Shown here one piece after another: positions 10,788 to 21,449 of a DNA stretch of 64,000 bases. The position numbers were made by a program, and so were the translations under genes. Under the pieces are notes generated by a model. The model saw only the letters and a program-made list of their open reading frames with translations. It was not told where the DNA came from and did not search any database. How positions within the stretch are numbered: the stretch's first letter is position 1; each line of letters opens with the position of its first letter. Origin of the DNA: Romanomermis culicivorax. Its lineage: Eukaryota > Nematoda > Enoplea > Mermithida > Mermithidae. The stretch lies in contig CAWUHX010000027.1 in NCBI GenBank assembly GCA_963922205.1, forward strand, positions 310,001 to 374,000, in the 5' to 3' direction.

Positions 10788-11645
10788 GAAAAAAACGTGT
10801 TACATACATGATACACTAAATCAACTGTACAAATACTAACTTCATCACCTTTCATTTTGATTCAAGAACAAATCTAGAAAATACAGCTAGAATAAAACAA
10901 TAATATGAACTATTCTAGCAAACTCACCGAACAAAATACGAATCTTGTTGTGACTTGGACTTGACTAATTATCCATGGTTAGTTAGCATTAAATTCGATG
11001 GCGAAAATTCTTGAACTTCCTTCCAATGTGACATGTGCATTAGTCGAACAAAAGATGACAGGACATTGCAATGCGAATCAACATCATATGACATGGCAAA
11101 ATCACAGGAAATGCACTGTAAAACATGTAATAAATAATCAACTCGATTGTTGACTTTCCGATCTAGATATTTATACTTTAAATATCTAGATTTTTATACA
11201 AAAAATGCTTTTGTTTCCACATCCAAGTTTTTCAGAAAATTGCACGAAATGCTTTTAGTGCTTTCAGTAAAAAATTGAACTTTTTAGTTGAATTTTAAAT
11301 AAGCCTGGCAAAATTAAAAATGGCATTACTTACCATGTTCAGAACAAAATTTTTGGAGTACGTCAGTGAGGTCTCTTAGCAAAGGAATATAAACGAATGG
11401 ATATTTTTTTCCATTGTGAGTCGTAAGATTCATCTCGACTAAAACAAAGACAAATTTGTACTAAAAGTTACTAGACTGCAGAAAGAAATTTTTACTTGGT
11501 GCTACATAAGGCAGATTTTGTTTGAAATAATTTGAGCGCCTATGGTTTGTACTTAGTGAGCTGCGGAACGATGAAAATTGAGATATTAAATTTGGAGAAC
11601 AATAACTTGTGTTTTGTGGAGCCACAGATGATAAAGAATGTCTCA

Positions 11646-12290
11646 TCAAACGTAATGAAGTTCCAAACAAGTATCGAATATTTCAGGGATTGCATATTCA
11701 GGAATATGCCATACTACTTGCATCTTCAGAAAGAACAAAGCCAATATTTTTTCGAATTGATCGGCAGCTATGGGTTCATCTGGTAGGCAACTAGTATCCA
11801 AACTGTCCTCGATAATAGATTGGTCACCATTATCGGTAATGATTTCCATATCCGGCTCTTCTGCATCCAAATTGTGATCCATAATCGTCCTATTTCTCTC
11901 CAAAACAAATTCTGGAGCCGGAGCATCTGCATCAATGTTATGATTTCGTGAAATGTGACACCTCCATGATCCAGTATTTTTCGTATTGAATGAACAATTA
12001 TGGAAACAACATTTTATAAGTTTATGGTTATGCTCAATGTGCGTTTTTCTCAAATGGTTAACAAGCTGATTCAAATTTTGAAATTTGATTGTGAAAGGGG
12101 ATTTGCAAAGAGAACATGCCAATTTTTGGCTTGACGATGCCACCTGCTTCTTCAAATGATTTCTAGACAAATGTATAGCAAACTGATTTATATTCTTGCA
12201 CTTTACATGACAGCTTGCTTCTGGACAGGGGAACGACTTTGCGGTTATATGCAGAATCCGGTAATGCTGATAAATTCGTTGCTTGTTCAC
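11646..12290 (-). CDS. Three-finger C2H2 protein with acidic linker (transposon-associated, hypothetical)
   Basis: A 214-residue frame. Three C2H2-type fingers are visible: CPEASCHVKC...HLSRNH (about residues 22-45), CSLCKSPF...HLRKTH (about 60-85) and CCFHNC...CHISRNH (about 94-117). An acidic segment rich in D/E follows (about 118-180), then a hydrophobic block around FEKILALFFLKMQ and YAIPEIFDTCLEL. Fingers plus acidic linker plus an LxFLKxQ...IP..I block recur in uncharacterised proteins of animal transposons, as far as I recall the family; no function is known to me. The true start may be upstream or in another exon, and the C-terminus may continue through splicing, because the frame ends abruptly. 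It lies inside an inverted-repeat element, so an element gene is likelier than a host gene. The fingers suggest DNA binding. Confidence 0.55.
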   Translation of the reverse strand: MNKQRIYQHYRILHITAKSFPCPEASCHVKCKNINQFAIHLSRNHLKKQVASSSQKLACSLCKSPFTIKFQNLNQLVNHLRKTHIEHNHKLIKCCFHNCSFNTKNTGSWRCHISRNHNIDADAPAPEFVLERNRTIMDHNLDAEEPDMEIITDNGDQSIIEDSLDTSCLPDEPIAADQFEKILALFFLKMQVVWHIPEYAIPEIFDTCLELHYV

Positions 12291-13354
12291 TCAGCTTGCA
12301 CACAGTTTGCAAATGTACGAAGACACCATCTTAAAAATATTTTCTATAGGCAAATCAAGAATTATAACCAATCTCACAATGCGTAGAACATTCAGTTTTG
12401 TCTTCATCAAGTAGAACATCCAGTTTTGTCTTCATCAAGTAGAACATTCAGTTTTGTCTTTATCAAGACAAAATATTGATGAGTACCAATAAAAACACGA
12501 GATAATATGTAAAAATGATTAAAACTATTAAGGATGGAGAGATAAGTGAAGATATGCAAGCTAAAAGCCGGGTCTGAGGCCTGCGCTAGGTAATAAATAA
12601 TATTGATAATTAAAGTTACAAATTTTGAGATTTGGATGTTCTAAAATGCATTACGGTTGGCAGGCATTGAGTTTTTGGGTTGATGAATAATGTCTCCTTC
12701 CCCCTATATCCTATATCTCACCCCAGTTAAGGACAAATTAGGAATAGTCATGCCAAACAGGGCAATTTCTTTCCCTTCAAAACCAAAAAGATTCATTTCA
12801 GTATTTCAGGAGACCAAACTTCAAAACTTTCCGCCAGTCATGAGTATAATAGTTATTGCTTTCTATCAGGTGCAGCTGTTAGCATATCTACCTTACTTAT
12901 TAACCTTCATCAGTTTCTATCAATTGAATTACTTCATCTCTTTTTTACTAATTCAGACAAGAGTCAATAATTTGCTGATAATTGAGGTTTTTGATCACTT
13001 CTTAGAATTTTATTCTCTCGCTCTTTTTATATTTTTCCAACCTTTTGAAACTTGAACCTTCCCAATCTGTGATTGAAAGACGATAAAAACATCATTATGA
13101 GACTGTAAATTTAGAGCTCCTATCCAGGATACTCCCCCAGAAATCATCAACCATATGGCTAGCTATTAGGGGATGGCCCCCCATGATTTTCCAATCTTAT
13201 GGCTAGCCATATGGTAGCCATAGGAACCCCCATACTGTTGGTCTGAAAAATACTAGAAATTGTAAATTTTTTTATGAAAAATGTGAATTTTCTGGGCACT
13301 TCGTGCCAGTAATACATTTTTTAGGTCTTTTTAGAAAAAAACTTTTCTTTACAC

Positions 13355-14110
13355 ACAGAGCAATTTTTTGTGTGAAGTGATTGTGTCCATTGAATTTCCC
13401 ATGGTCAGAAACCTCTTTCCTCAAAAATTGCAGAAAAATGTTTGAAATACACTCAATAAAATTATGTGTGTAAAGTGATCATATTTATTTAATTCCCTGT
13501 GGTCGAAACCCCTTTCCACAAAAAAATCACAAAAATGGGCTTGGTTACACCTGAAATAATTTTTTTGTCTTAAGTCATGCATCCATTGATTTCCCACAGC
13601 CGAAAACCCCTTCCACGAAAAATTCACCAACATATTTTTGGTTACACCAAGAATAATTTTTTGTATAAAGCGATCACATTCATCAAATTATCTGTATTCA
13701 AAAACCCCTCCTCCAAAAAATACGAAAATAAGCTTCTTTACACCCAGGATAATTTTTTGAGTAAAGTGATCACATTCATTAAATTCGCTATGGTCAAAAA
13801 CCCCTTCCACAAATAAAATTCAGAAATAGGCTTGTTTACACCCATGATAATATTTCTGTGTAAAGTGACCACATCTATTGAATTCCCCATGGTCGAAAAT
13901 TCCTTCCACTAAAGATCACAAAAATATGCTTGTTTACACTCGGGATAATTTTTTTTGTGTAAAGTGACCACATCTATTGAATTCCCTGCAGTCGAAAACT
14001 CCTTCCACAAAAGTATCATGAAAATATGCTTGTTTACACCCGGGATCTTTTATCCTGTAAAGTGACCACATCCATTGAATTCCCAATGCTCGAAAACCCT
14101 CACAGCCCAA
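13355..14110. repeat. Tandem satellite array, period about 98 bp, about eight units
   Basis: The unit contains TTTACACCC, GATAATTTTTTTGTGTAAAG, TGACCACATC, TTGAATTCCC and CGAAAACCCCTTCCAC. Successive TTTACAC landmarks lie at about 13733, 13831, 13931 and 14031, so the period is 98-100 bp. Units are diverged by substitutions and small indels. Frames opening in it on both strands are satellite translations. The same unit appears inverted at 28190-28770 and in part at 29285-29430. Confidence 0.85.
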
Positions 14111-14686
14111 AAATCCCAAGAAGGCTACTGGTTCTTTTGAAAGTGCAAAAAAATTATAAAGAATTTTTGGAGTGAAAATAAATTTTAAATATTAGTAGTG
14201 GCTATACTATTTTTCAAATGCATAAAATTAGTAGTGCATCATGCTGCAAAAAAAATTTTTTGAAGCCGTATATATTATATTACATACCTAATTGGGAAAT
14301 TTCATGTTTCCTGGGACTTCGGATCACCATAAAATTGAATTGTGGCTATATTTTTAAAAAATTAAAAAATCACATTTGAGGTTGCACCCCCAAGATGCTT
14401 AGGCTGAAGTATGAAGCTTCCATATGCCACACCCATTATGGGGCATGGTGGGACTGGGGACCCTCAAAAAGTGCGTTTTTTGCATGTTTTTGGGCCCAGA
14501 CTGAGTACCACTTGCAGAAAGAGGCCAAATGACAAAAGGCACCCCGTTTGCCACTATGCCCAAAATTATGCAAAAAACCCGAAGGTTCTAGATCTTACCG
14601 TTTTGGCTCTAGGTGGGGGACATGAGATTTAAGGGCCAAATATATTATAGGTTGACGCTATCATGCCACCTATGATATACATTGAC
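14111..14686. other. Unassigned non-coding stretch
   Basis: No gene or bounded element seen. The short plus-strand frame at 14411-14632 has no recognisable domain. Confidence 0.35.
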
Positions 14687-14741
14687 TCGGCGTGAAGCGC
14701 CGAAATTTTTTTGTGTTTCCAGCCCCTGCAACATCTAAGAA

Positions 14742-15736
14742 CACCATTTTTTTCCTCAAATGGGGTCTTTTGAGGAAAAAAATTTTGAGTAATGGTTCTT
14801 ATTGAGGAAAAAATTTTGGGGAATTCAAATTTCAAAACCGAAAAGATGCATTTTGGTGGACTTAAAAGGGTCAAAATCTGAAATTTTGTGGTGCTTCATG
14901 CTAGTATGGGTATAAACTATTTTCTATCAGGCGCGGCTGTTAGCATATCTATTTCGACTTACTAATTAATAATCAACGGTTTGTATCAATCAGGTTAGCT
15001 CGTTTCATTTTCTAATCATTAACAGTTAATTATGTCACCGAAAATAGAGATTTTTCATCAATTCTCTCAATTTTTTCTTTCGATGCATGAAATTTTTTAA
15101 ACGTTTGCAACCAGAACTTTTGCGTTTATTGAAGATGGAAATCGAGGACATCATTCTAAACTGTGATTTTAGAACATCTGTTTACGAATATCTGCTGGAG
15201 AAATTTATTTTCCAGCATTTTAGAATATAAAAACTTGAAAATTTTTCCGGCGCATCGCGCAGGAATGAGGAACAAATTACACTTTGTCAGTTTGATTTTA
15301 ATCCATTTCTTAACATTGTGAAGCTTTATTTTCTATCGTTTTAGAAGGTGAAAATCCAAAAAAATTGACCAAGAACTAAAAACACAAAAGACCAAGGACT
15401 AAATAAAAGTAGATGATTCTAATCGGAACCACAGAAATGTTAATGACGGATAAATTCATGAGAACTCTATCATTAATATGCTTTAGCCGCTCTTGTAGAA
15501 CACCAATATATTCTTGATGAGCTCATTTGACTAACATAACCAGAATTTTCTCAATCTTTCCCTCATTCTTGCAGGTTTCTGACTCAAAATACAACAAAAT
15601 GCTTGGCTATGCTCCTAAAATGGATACAAACGCATCCGTAGCCACATTATAAACGTTTTTGAAAATGTGGAAAATGAGGAAAAAAATTTTGGGTCCGGTT
15701 CTCATGTGGAAAAAATCTTCGAGGAAAAAAACGGTG
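14742..15736. mobile_element. hAT-type element, CACC(G/A)TTTTTTTCCTC family, inverted relative of 8311-9208
   Basis: It starts CACCATTTTTTTCCTC and ends GAGGAAAAAAACGGTG. Its interior matches 8311-9208 in reverse, for example the ATCCGTAGCCACATTATAAA stretch near 15630 and the GTTAGCATATCTA stretch near 14938. The flanks TCTAAGAA and TATAATAG are only weakly alike, so the target duplication is degraded. No coding content. Confidence 0.6.
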
Positions 15737-16352
15737 TATAATAGTCAAGGAAATTTAATGTCTGGCCAGGCCAGCCAAAAAAGTTTGTGCCAATTGGCAC
15801 AAACACTCAAAATTTTTGGTGCCATTTAAAATTTTTTTGTGTCAAAAACCATGTTTTGTATTTTATTCGGTCCGTGTCAGTTTTAGACATTTAAAACCCA
15901 ATTTTCTGAGTTTTGGAGAGAAAATGAAAAGATTTATATGACTAGAGTAGAGAAATTAGCTCGGCGCGCAGCGCCGGAAATTTTACCTGGATTTCAATAT
16001 TCTAGAACGCTGGAAAATGAATTTTTTCACCTTTTATTTCCCAGACAGAAGGTTTGATTTATCAGTGAATTCAATGAATTTTCAATCGGACAAACTAAAA
16101 TCAGAAACTAGGCAAGCGACTAAGACTTTGGATCTTTCAATCGGCAAAAATTTCTACACTCAAAATGTTTTGATCACATGAAAGTCAAAATTTTTATGAA
16201 GATCGCAAAAACTTTTTGGGAAAATGACCGAGAAAAATGTTAGTTTTCATCAAATTCGTCAACAAACAATAACAGGATCAAACATTCATCCATAGTATGT
16301 TGATAACAAGAGCTTATAAGCACTAACTAGAATGACCTTTTCTAACTGCACA
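15737..16352. repeat. Truncated GTGCC-family fragment and flanking non-coding DNA
   Basis: Near 15775-15860, TTTGTGCCAATTGGCACAAA and a CCATGTTTTG stretch match one end of the 5350-6149 family, but the other end is missing. A CGGCGCGCAGCGCCGG hairpin lies at 15962-15977. The rest, to 16352, is unassigned and non-coding. Confidence 0.5.
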
Positions 16353-17304
16353 CAGTGTTTTTTTTTTTGTGCCAAAACATGGTTTTTGGCACAAAAAAAT
16401 TTGGAATGGCACAAAAAAATTTAAGCGTTTGTGCCAATTGGCACAAAATTTTTGGCTGGTCCAACATTAAATTTCCTTGATTTTTAGACGTTTTAGGCGC
16501 TGAAAAAGCCAAAAATTTTCGGCGCTTCGCGCCGATTCAATGAATTTCCTACTCGTATTTGGACCCGAACGCAAAGGATTTCTCTTCGAACAGTGTATTA
16601 GTATCGTTGGAGCAAACTTTAGAAGCTGTCAATGACTAATGAATCAAAAGAAAATCGGAATATTCTCTGTTCATTCAGTCAGATTCGAATTTAAAAGTGA
16701 AATCCTTACTTTTTGTGTTTGATTGATTCAAATCGAAAAATCGATATCGTTGATACAATGTTTCGACCGAAAATTTACACAATTTTAGACTTTATTTTCT
16801 CTAGCCTTTACGTTATATAGATATTCGCAGTCGAAAATTGAATCAATTTGAACTTCCTGAACAATTCTAGAGTTATTCAAATTTTCTCAGCATTTTTCAA
16901 GTCGCCGTGAATGATTTTCTTGCAGTTCTTCTTTATTTCACTGTCGTGGTTAGCTGAAAAATAGGTGGGGCATGATTTTTACAAAAAATTAATGCGTTAA
17001 ACGTAGCCTCAAATGGGTATATTATCAAACATTTGGCCTAAAACTTTTCTGCGGTTTTCAGTATGTTTCTTGTAGAAAAAAATTTTTTGTGCCATTGGCA
17101 CAAATTTTTTTGGCCTCTTGTGCCAATTGGCACAAATGTCCGTGCACAAAAAAAAACGCTGCTTTGTATCAAACTTTTGGCCTAAAACTTTTCCGCAGTT
17201 TTCAGTATGTCTCCAGTAAAAAAAAATTTTTGTGCCATTGGCACAAATTTTTTTGGCCTCTTGTGCCAATTGGCACAAATGTCTGTGCACAAAAAAAAAC
17301 GCTG
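16353..17304. mobile_element. 952-bp hAT-type element, GTGCC-palindrome family, with duplicated terminus (TSD ACTGCACA)
   Basis: Ends CAGTGTTTTTTTTTTTGTGC and GTGCACAAAAAAAAACGCTG are flanked by perfect ACTGCACA repeats (16345-16352 and 17305-17312). The right terminal segment occurs twice in tandem: an internal ...AAAACGCTG end near 17161 is followed by a second copy of the same roughly 130 bp ending at 17304. The orientation is opposite to the copies at 5350 and 6179. A CGGCGCTTCGCGCCG hairpin lies at 16520-16534. Non-coding. Confidence 0.8.
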
Positions 17305-17312
17305 ACTGCACA

Positions 17313-18063
17313 CTAGAATATTATAAAAAATAAATCATAGATGAATTGAAGAAACCCCGCGTGAAGCGCCGGAAAATTTTCACTTTTTTCCATTTTAGAA
17401 CGCATAAAAATGCACCTCCGGACAGAAAACCCTAATATATAATCGAAAGAGCAGTCAGGCCTCAAGTTGCACTGTGCAACTTGGTAGAAAAAATTTGGTT
17501 GCTGTGTGCGAAAAAACCCTGCTGGTGGGGATGCATGTTGCCGAAAAAACATGCTGAACTACAGTAATCATGGCCGGGTTGCCGCCTCGGCGCGGCGTCC
17601 AACAGCTAGTACTCCATCTGCAAATTGATGAGAGCGACAATTTTCCCAAACAGAATTTCATTCACATCTGTTTTGATACGATTGTAGAGCATCACGAGAG
17701 CTTTCGATAGCTATACTTCTATCAAAATTTTACAGACAGATATCGAGAAAATTTCAATAGAAAAACGTTCCATGTTTTCTGTTGGATGACGTCAAACACA
17801 TGTATGGCCAGGTAAAGCACATAGTGACAACGCCGTGGGTATGTTTTCAAAAAAATGTATCCACATTGAATGAAATAGCATTGAAAAAGTTGGGTAAATC
17901 CTACATAACATTCACCAACTGAATGCTTTTCAATAGTGTACTTAACTTTTTAATGTTAATCCAACATCAACTTCCAAAACTGTTGAAACAACGCAACAAA
18001 GTTGCATTTTTCTTCAGAGAACATGAGAAAGTTGAGTTAATCCAACAATTTTTTTTACAGTGA
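17313..18063. other. Non-coding stretch left of the Polinton-like block
   Basis: No gene seen. It contains a GCGTGAAGCGCCGG hairpin (about 17358-17372) and a TTGCACTGTGCAACTT palindrome (about 17467-17482). No Polinton-type terminal repeat or DNA polymerase fragment was recognised here. The left edge of the Polinton-like block is therefore undefined. Confidence 0.4.
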
Positions 18064-19135
18064 ATGATGAAAAGCTTACTTTTGAAATTGTACAAAAATT
18101 TACACAAAAATCCTACAGCTTTTTCTAGTATTGAAAAATTATATGTTGAGGCTAGAAAACACTATAAAACAATTACATGTGAAAATGTTAAAGATTGGCT
18201 CTCAAAACAAGATAGTTAAACCCTATATAAGCAAGTCAACAACAAGTTTTCACGTAACTGTATTTATGTTACAGCTATGGATCAACAATGGGAAATTGAT
18301 TTGGCTGACATGTCTCCTTTAGCAGATTTTAATAATGGATATAAATTTATAATTAGGTGTATAGATGTGTTGAGTAAATACGCATGAGTTGAACCATTAA
18401 AATAAAAACATGCAAAGAATGTATGTGAGGCTTTTCAAAATATTTTAAAAAGAGGTCGAATTCCCTGGAGAGTGCCCAGTGATAAAGGAAAAGAATTTGT
18501 CAACAAAGATTTCCAGAAATTATCAAAAACTAATGATATACATTTTTTTACTTCCCAGAATCAAGACATTAAATGTTCAATAGTGGAAGGGTTCAATAGA
18601 ACCTTAAAAACAGATAGATATTATACCCGCAGTTGTTTCAAACTATAATCATTCTATTCATAGATCAATTAATAAAAAACCTATTAATGTGAATTAATCT
18701 AACAAAAAAATTATATGGCAAAGACTCTACCTGGAAAGCTCATACACTAGAAAATCCAAGATCGATATAGGAGATTATGTGCCAATTAGTAAGCATAGAA
18801 GCGTGTTTGACAAAGGTTATTTACCTGAATGGAGTGAAGAAGTTTTTAGAGTAAAACATATTGTGAAGACTAAAATTCATACACTTTATAGAATTCAAGA
18901 TTTGGGAGGCGAGGATATAGAAGGGCCTTTTTATGAAAAGGAGCTACAGAAAATTGATTTTTACCCTAATACCAAAGAATAAAAAATTGAAAAGGTTTTG
19001 AAAACTAATTGCTTACCAGATGGTCAGAATAGAGTACTTGTGAAGTGGTGGGGTTATCCTGAAAAATTTAACAGCTGGATTTCAGAAAAGGATATACCAA
19101 ATGATGGAGACAATGATTATGATGAACAACTTTGA
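18064..19135 (+). pseudogene. Retroviral-type integrase with C-terminal chromodomain (F54H12.3-like), broken
   Basis: The gene would insert the element into host DNA by DDE strand transfer. The N-terminal region is open from ATG 18064. The rve core shows WEIDLADM (first D), PSDKGKEF (second D) and SIVEGFNRTLKT (catalytic E), so all three acidic residues are still readable. A chromodomain-like tail (KVLKTN...VLVKWWGY...NSWI) lies at about 18985-19100. Breaks: in-frame stops near 18217, 18385 and 18403, a frameshift or deletion after about 18620, and a stop at 18980-18982 just before the chromodomain. The gene ends at TGA 19133-19135, overlapping the start of the protease frame. The resemblance is to the transposon-derived F54H12.3 family of animal Polintons. 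Not functional as it stands. Confidence 0.8.
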
Positions 19136-19608
19136 ACTGGCATACTATGTTCAACAAGATGCAATTTTATCAAGAATTTTTCTAGGAGTTTTTGCTTGCT
19201 ATACATTGTCGGAGAAAGTTAAAAGACCTGTGGCTTTAATTGGAAACACTGATACATCTTTTTAAAAAGGAAGTCATTGGATAGCTATGTATTTCGATTA
19301 ACTCTTTATATTATTTTGATTCCTATAGTTTACCACCAGTTATTCCTGCTTTTATAAACTATATTAACAAGAATGCTACAGTAAGACACACAAATAAGAA
19401 ACACCTACAAAATTTTTATAGCAGAGTTTGCAGTATATATACTTTGTATTTTTTGTATTTTAAAGTGTGACATGTTCCTATGTATAAAATGTTCAGAAGT
19501 TTTAGTAATATAAATTCTGCTTCCATTGATAAACTACTTTGTAAGTTTTATCATTGTAAATTTTCTGTAAAAGGTCAATTGCGAAATAAATTATGTAAGT
19601 GTTTGTAA
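19113..19608 (+). pseudogene. Adenain-like cysteine protease, broken
   Basis: Adenain-type proteases mature virion proteins in adenoviruses and Polinton-like elements. Visible motifs in order: an N-terminal segment with FLGVFACYTL, then GSHWIAMYFD (catalytic His region), FDSYSLPP (acidic residue), LQNFYSRVC (Gln and candidate catalytic Cys), then LYFLYFK. Breaks include a TAA just before the GSHW motif, a frame change between YFD and FDSY, and a TGA after YFLYFK. Start codons at 19113, 19119 and 19122 lie inside the end of the integrase gene, so the two genes overlap. Length, about 165 codons, is near the lower end of the family. The residue after the candidate Cys is Ser, where Gly is usual. 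Confidence 0.7.
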
Positions 19609-19776
19609 AAGTTAACCCCTCCTTCTTTATGTATTTTTGTAAAATTTGATTACTTTACTAGCTCCACCTCTTTTATGTATTTTTGTATAAATTTATTGGT
19701 AACTCTACTAGCTCCACCTTTTTATAGAATTTATAATTAATTGTCCAATTGTTAAATAAAGATTTTTTATTTTGAA

Positions 19777-20088
19777 ATGGATAGTAGTGATAGCACTCCT
19801 TCAGAATCATCTTGCATCAGTGTTTGGGATTTTTTTGGGAAAAGTTTACTTCGTAACAAAGTGGTGTTCTTTAGTCAGGTCATACTAATATATATTGTAG
19901 TCATTACAGCTATTATAAATTTATCTCTCTACAATAATAATACACAGTTGTGGGGTGGTTTGTTGTGCGCTTGTACAGGGTATTTATTACCTAGCCCCAT
20001 ACCTGGACTACTATCAACACCTGACTTGTTGAAGACAATACCTACAACAGCTAACATTATAAATAATGACAACCACCCTACCATTTAA
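19777..20088 (+). CDS. Small two-segment membrane protein of the Polinton-like block
   Basis: A 103-residue intact frame. The N-terminus is serine/acidic (MDSSDSTPSESS), then VWDFFGKSLLRNK, a strongly hydrophobic segment (about residues 29-49, VVFFSQVILIYIVV core) and a second, shorter one (about 58-72, LWGGLLCACTGYLLP), then a polar tail. The layout predicts a two-pass membrane protein. Small proteins of this shape with an N-terminal acidic/serine stretch accompany integrase and capsid genes in related animal elements; the function is unknown to me. It lies about 170 bp after the protease remnant, and its end overlaps the start of the next gene. It is one of the two frames here without a visible break. 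Confidence 0.65.
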   Translation: MDSSDSTPSESSCISVWDFFGKSLLRNKVVFFSQVILIYIVVITAIINLSLYNNNTQLWGGLLCACTGYLLPSPIPGLLSTPDLLKTIPTTANIINNDNHPTI

Positions 20089-20757
20089 AACTAGAATGGA
20101 AATTGGGGGGTTGGGTTAAGTGGAATAATATATCCGTACAGCTGGGCTACAATTTCCAATCACGGTGGAGAACATGTAATAAGGTTAATTACAGATGGTC
20201 TTGGTAATAAAGTTGAACGTATCAAAGAAATTAAAATTATAGTTTTTGAAAAACATTACTTTATGGTATCTGAATTAATTGACCAGCTGAATGCAAAAAT
20301 TCGAGCAGGAATTGCAGGAACTGACATTGAAATCATGTTTTCATATGATGAACATGGTCAAGGTTTGGTTAATTTGAAAATAAAAAGTGGAGCAAGTTCG
20401 CATAAAATCGATATAAGCAACTATTTAATGGAACTCCTAGGCTTTAGCACTACCAATACTGCTGCAGATGCAACTGCTGATGATTTTTTAAATAGAGGTG
20501 TGAATATTAACCTATATACTGTTGGAGAAAAACCACAAAAATCTAGTGCACCACTTTTATGTATAGCACCACTTTTACATATAATAAATGTGAAGGGAAA
20601 ATACAAAGATATTGTGAGTCGATTATATGAAACACCTCACCATATACCCATTCAGTTGAAAGAAATTACAGTACTGGAAAATAATATAAAAAACAGTATG
20701 AACGAGTTTATATCCTTCCAGTTTGGGAATGTTATAGTTAAATTACATTTCTGGTGA
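20066..20757 (+). pseudogene. Structural-type protein of the Polinton-like block (possible minor capsid), N-terminal frameshift
   Basis: The ATG at 20066 overlaps the end of the membrane-protein gene. A short N-terminal segment (TLPFKTRMEIGG) is followed by a frame change near 20105-20120. After it the sequence stays open to 20757, beginning IIYPYSWATISN. The C-terminal third has the conserved-looking blocks APLLHIINVKGKY, HHIPIQLKE and FQFGNVIVKLHF. This N- and C-terminal pattern matches a protein that regularly sits between the integrase/protease and capsid genes in F54H12-type elements. I regard it as a virion component, perhaps penton- or minor-capsid-like, but that role is inferred from position only. 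Apart from the N-terminal frameshift it is intact. Confidence 0.55.
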
Positions 20758-20906
20758 CATACTCCTTTATTCCTATAATAATAATAGTATCAAATTTTCA
20801 CTAGCATTTATTCATTCATTTGCATTTGGACATCTTGTTGTCAGCTTGAATTTTCGCAAATACTCTTAATTAATTTATTTATTTGTTTACTTGTTCATTT
20901 TGATTT

Positions 20907-21449
20907 ATGAACCAAAATATGCATACAGTATTTATTCCCGAGACCGTTGATTACTGGGTCAATATTTATCAACATAGCATTCAAGATAATCAGTTCCAAT
21001 TAGGTGGTACCTTAGAAGGCTCCAGAGCAGCATATCCATTTTATTATAGACATCAGGGAGCAGGACTTGGTATTTTTTTCAAGAGTTTGTGGCATCTAGG
21101 TATGCGTTCGTTAAAGTCTGCAGGAAAGCATGCACTTGCTGCAGGTTCCAAAATTGCAAGTGATGTTGTAGAGGGTTGTTCTTTTAAAGAAAGTGTTGCT
21201 GAGCATGGACTAAAGGAGCAGGCAACTTATTACATGAGATGGGTGACCGCATTCAGAAAGGAAAAGGTCCAGGGAAGCGTAAACATATAAATTCTATGGT
21301 ACATATAAAGAGCAGTAAAAAGTTGAATAATGGTCATCATCATCAGCATCAAAAAACAACACAAACGTAAGCATCTAAAACAACATTCCTCCATCTTCAA
21401 AAAGACTCCACGTATAGTAGTCGGTTTCAAGGATATCTATTCAAAATGA
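20907..21449 (+). pseudogene. Gly/Ala-rich then basic protein (core/pX-like) with C-terminal frameshift
   Basis: The open frame runs 20907-21290. After an N-terminal segment it has the stretch GAGLGIFFKSLWHLG followed by SAGKHALAAGSKIASDVVEG. In the alternate frame from about 21242 it continues as a Lys/His-rich tail (GDRIQKGKGPGKRKH). After another small shift it runs to a TGA at 21447-21449 that overlaps the ATG of the next gene in an ATGA motif. A hydrophobic glycine-rich centre and very basic tail suggest a small virion protein that touches DNA or membrane, comparable in shape to adenovirus core or pVI-type proteins; this is inference from composition and position. At least one frameshift near 21240 separates the two halves. 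Confidence 0.5.

Larger units (their letters stand above)
10270..13345. mobile_element. DNA element with about 190-bp inverted terminal regions, carrying a C2H2 zinc-finger gene
   Basis: Sequence near 10270-10500 is repeated in inverted form near 13130-13345. Matching landmarks are AGCCATGGGATTGGAAAATC at the left against GATTTTCCAATCTTATGGCT at the right, the CATAGAG/GTAGCCATAG stretches, and the TTTAGAAAAAAA tracts near the outer edges. Exact termini and a target duplication could not be fixed. The interior holds a minus-strand C2H2 protein (11646-12290) and AT-rich non-coding DNA. The superfamily is not assigned. Confidence 0.5.
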
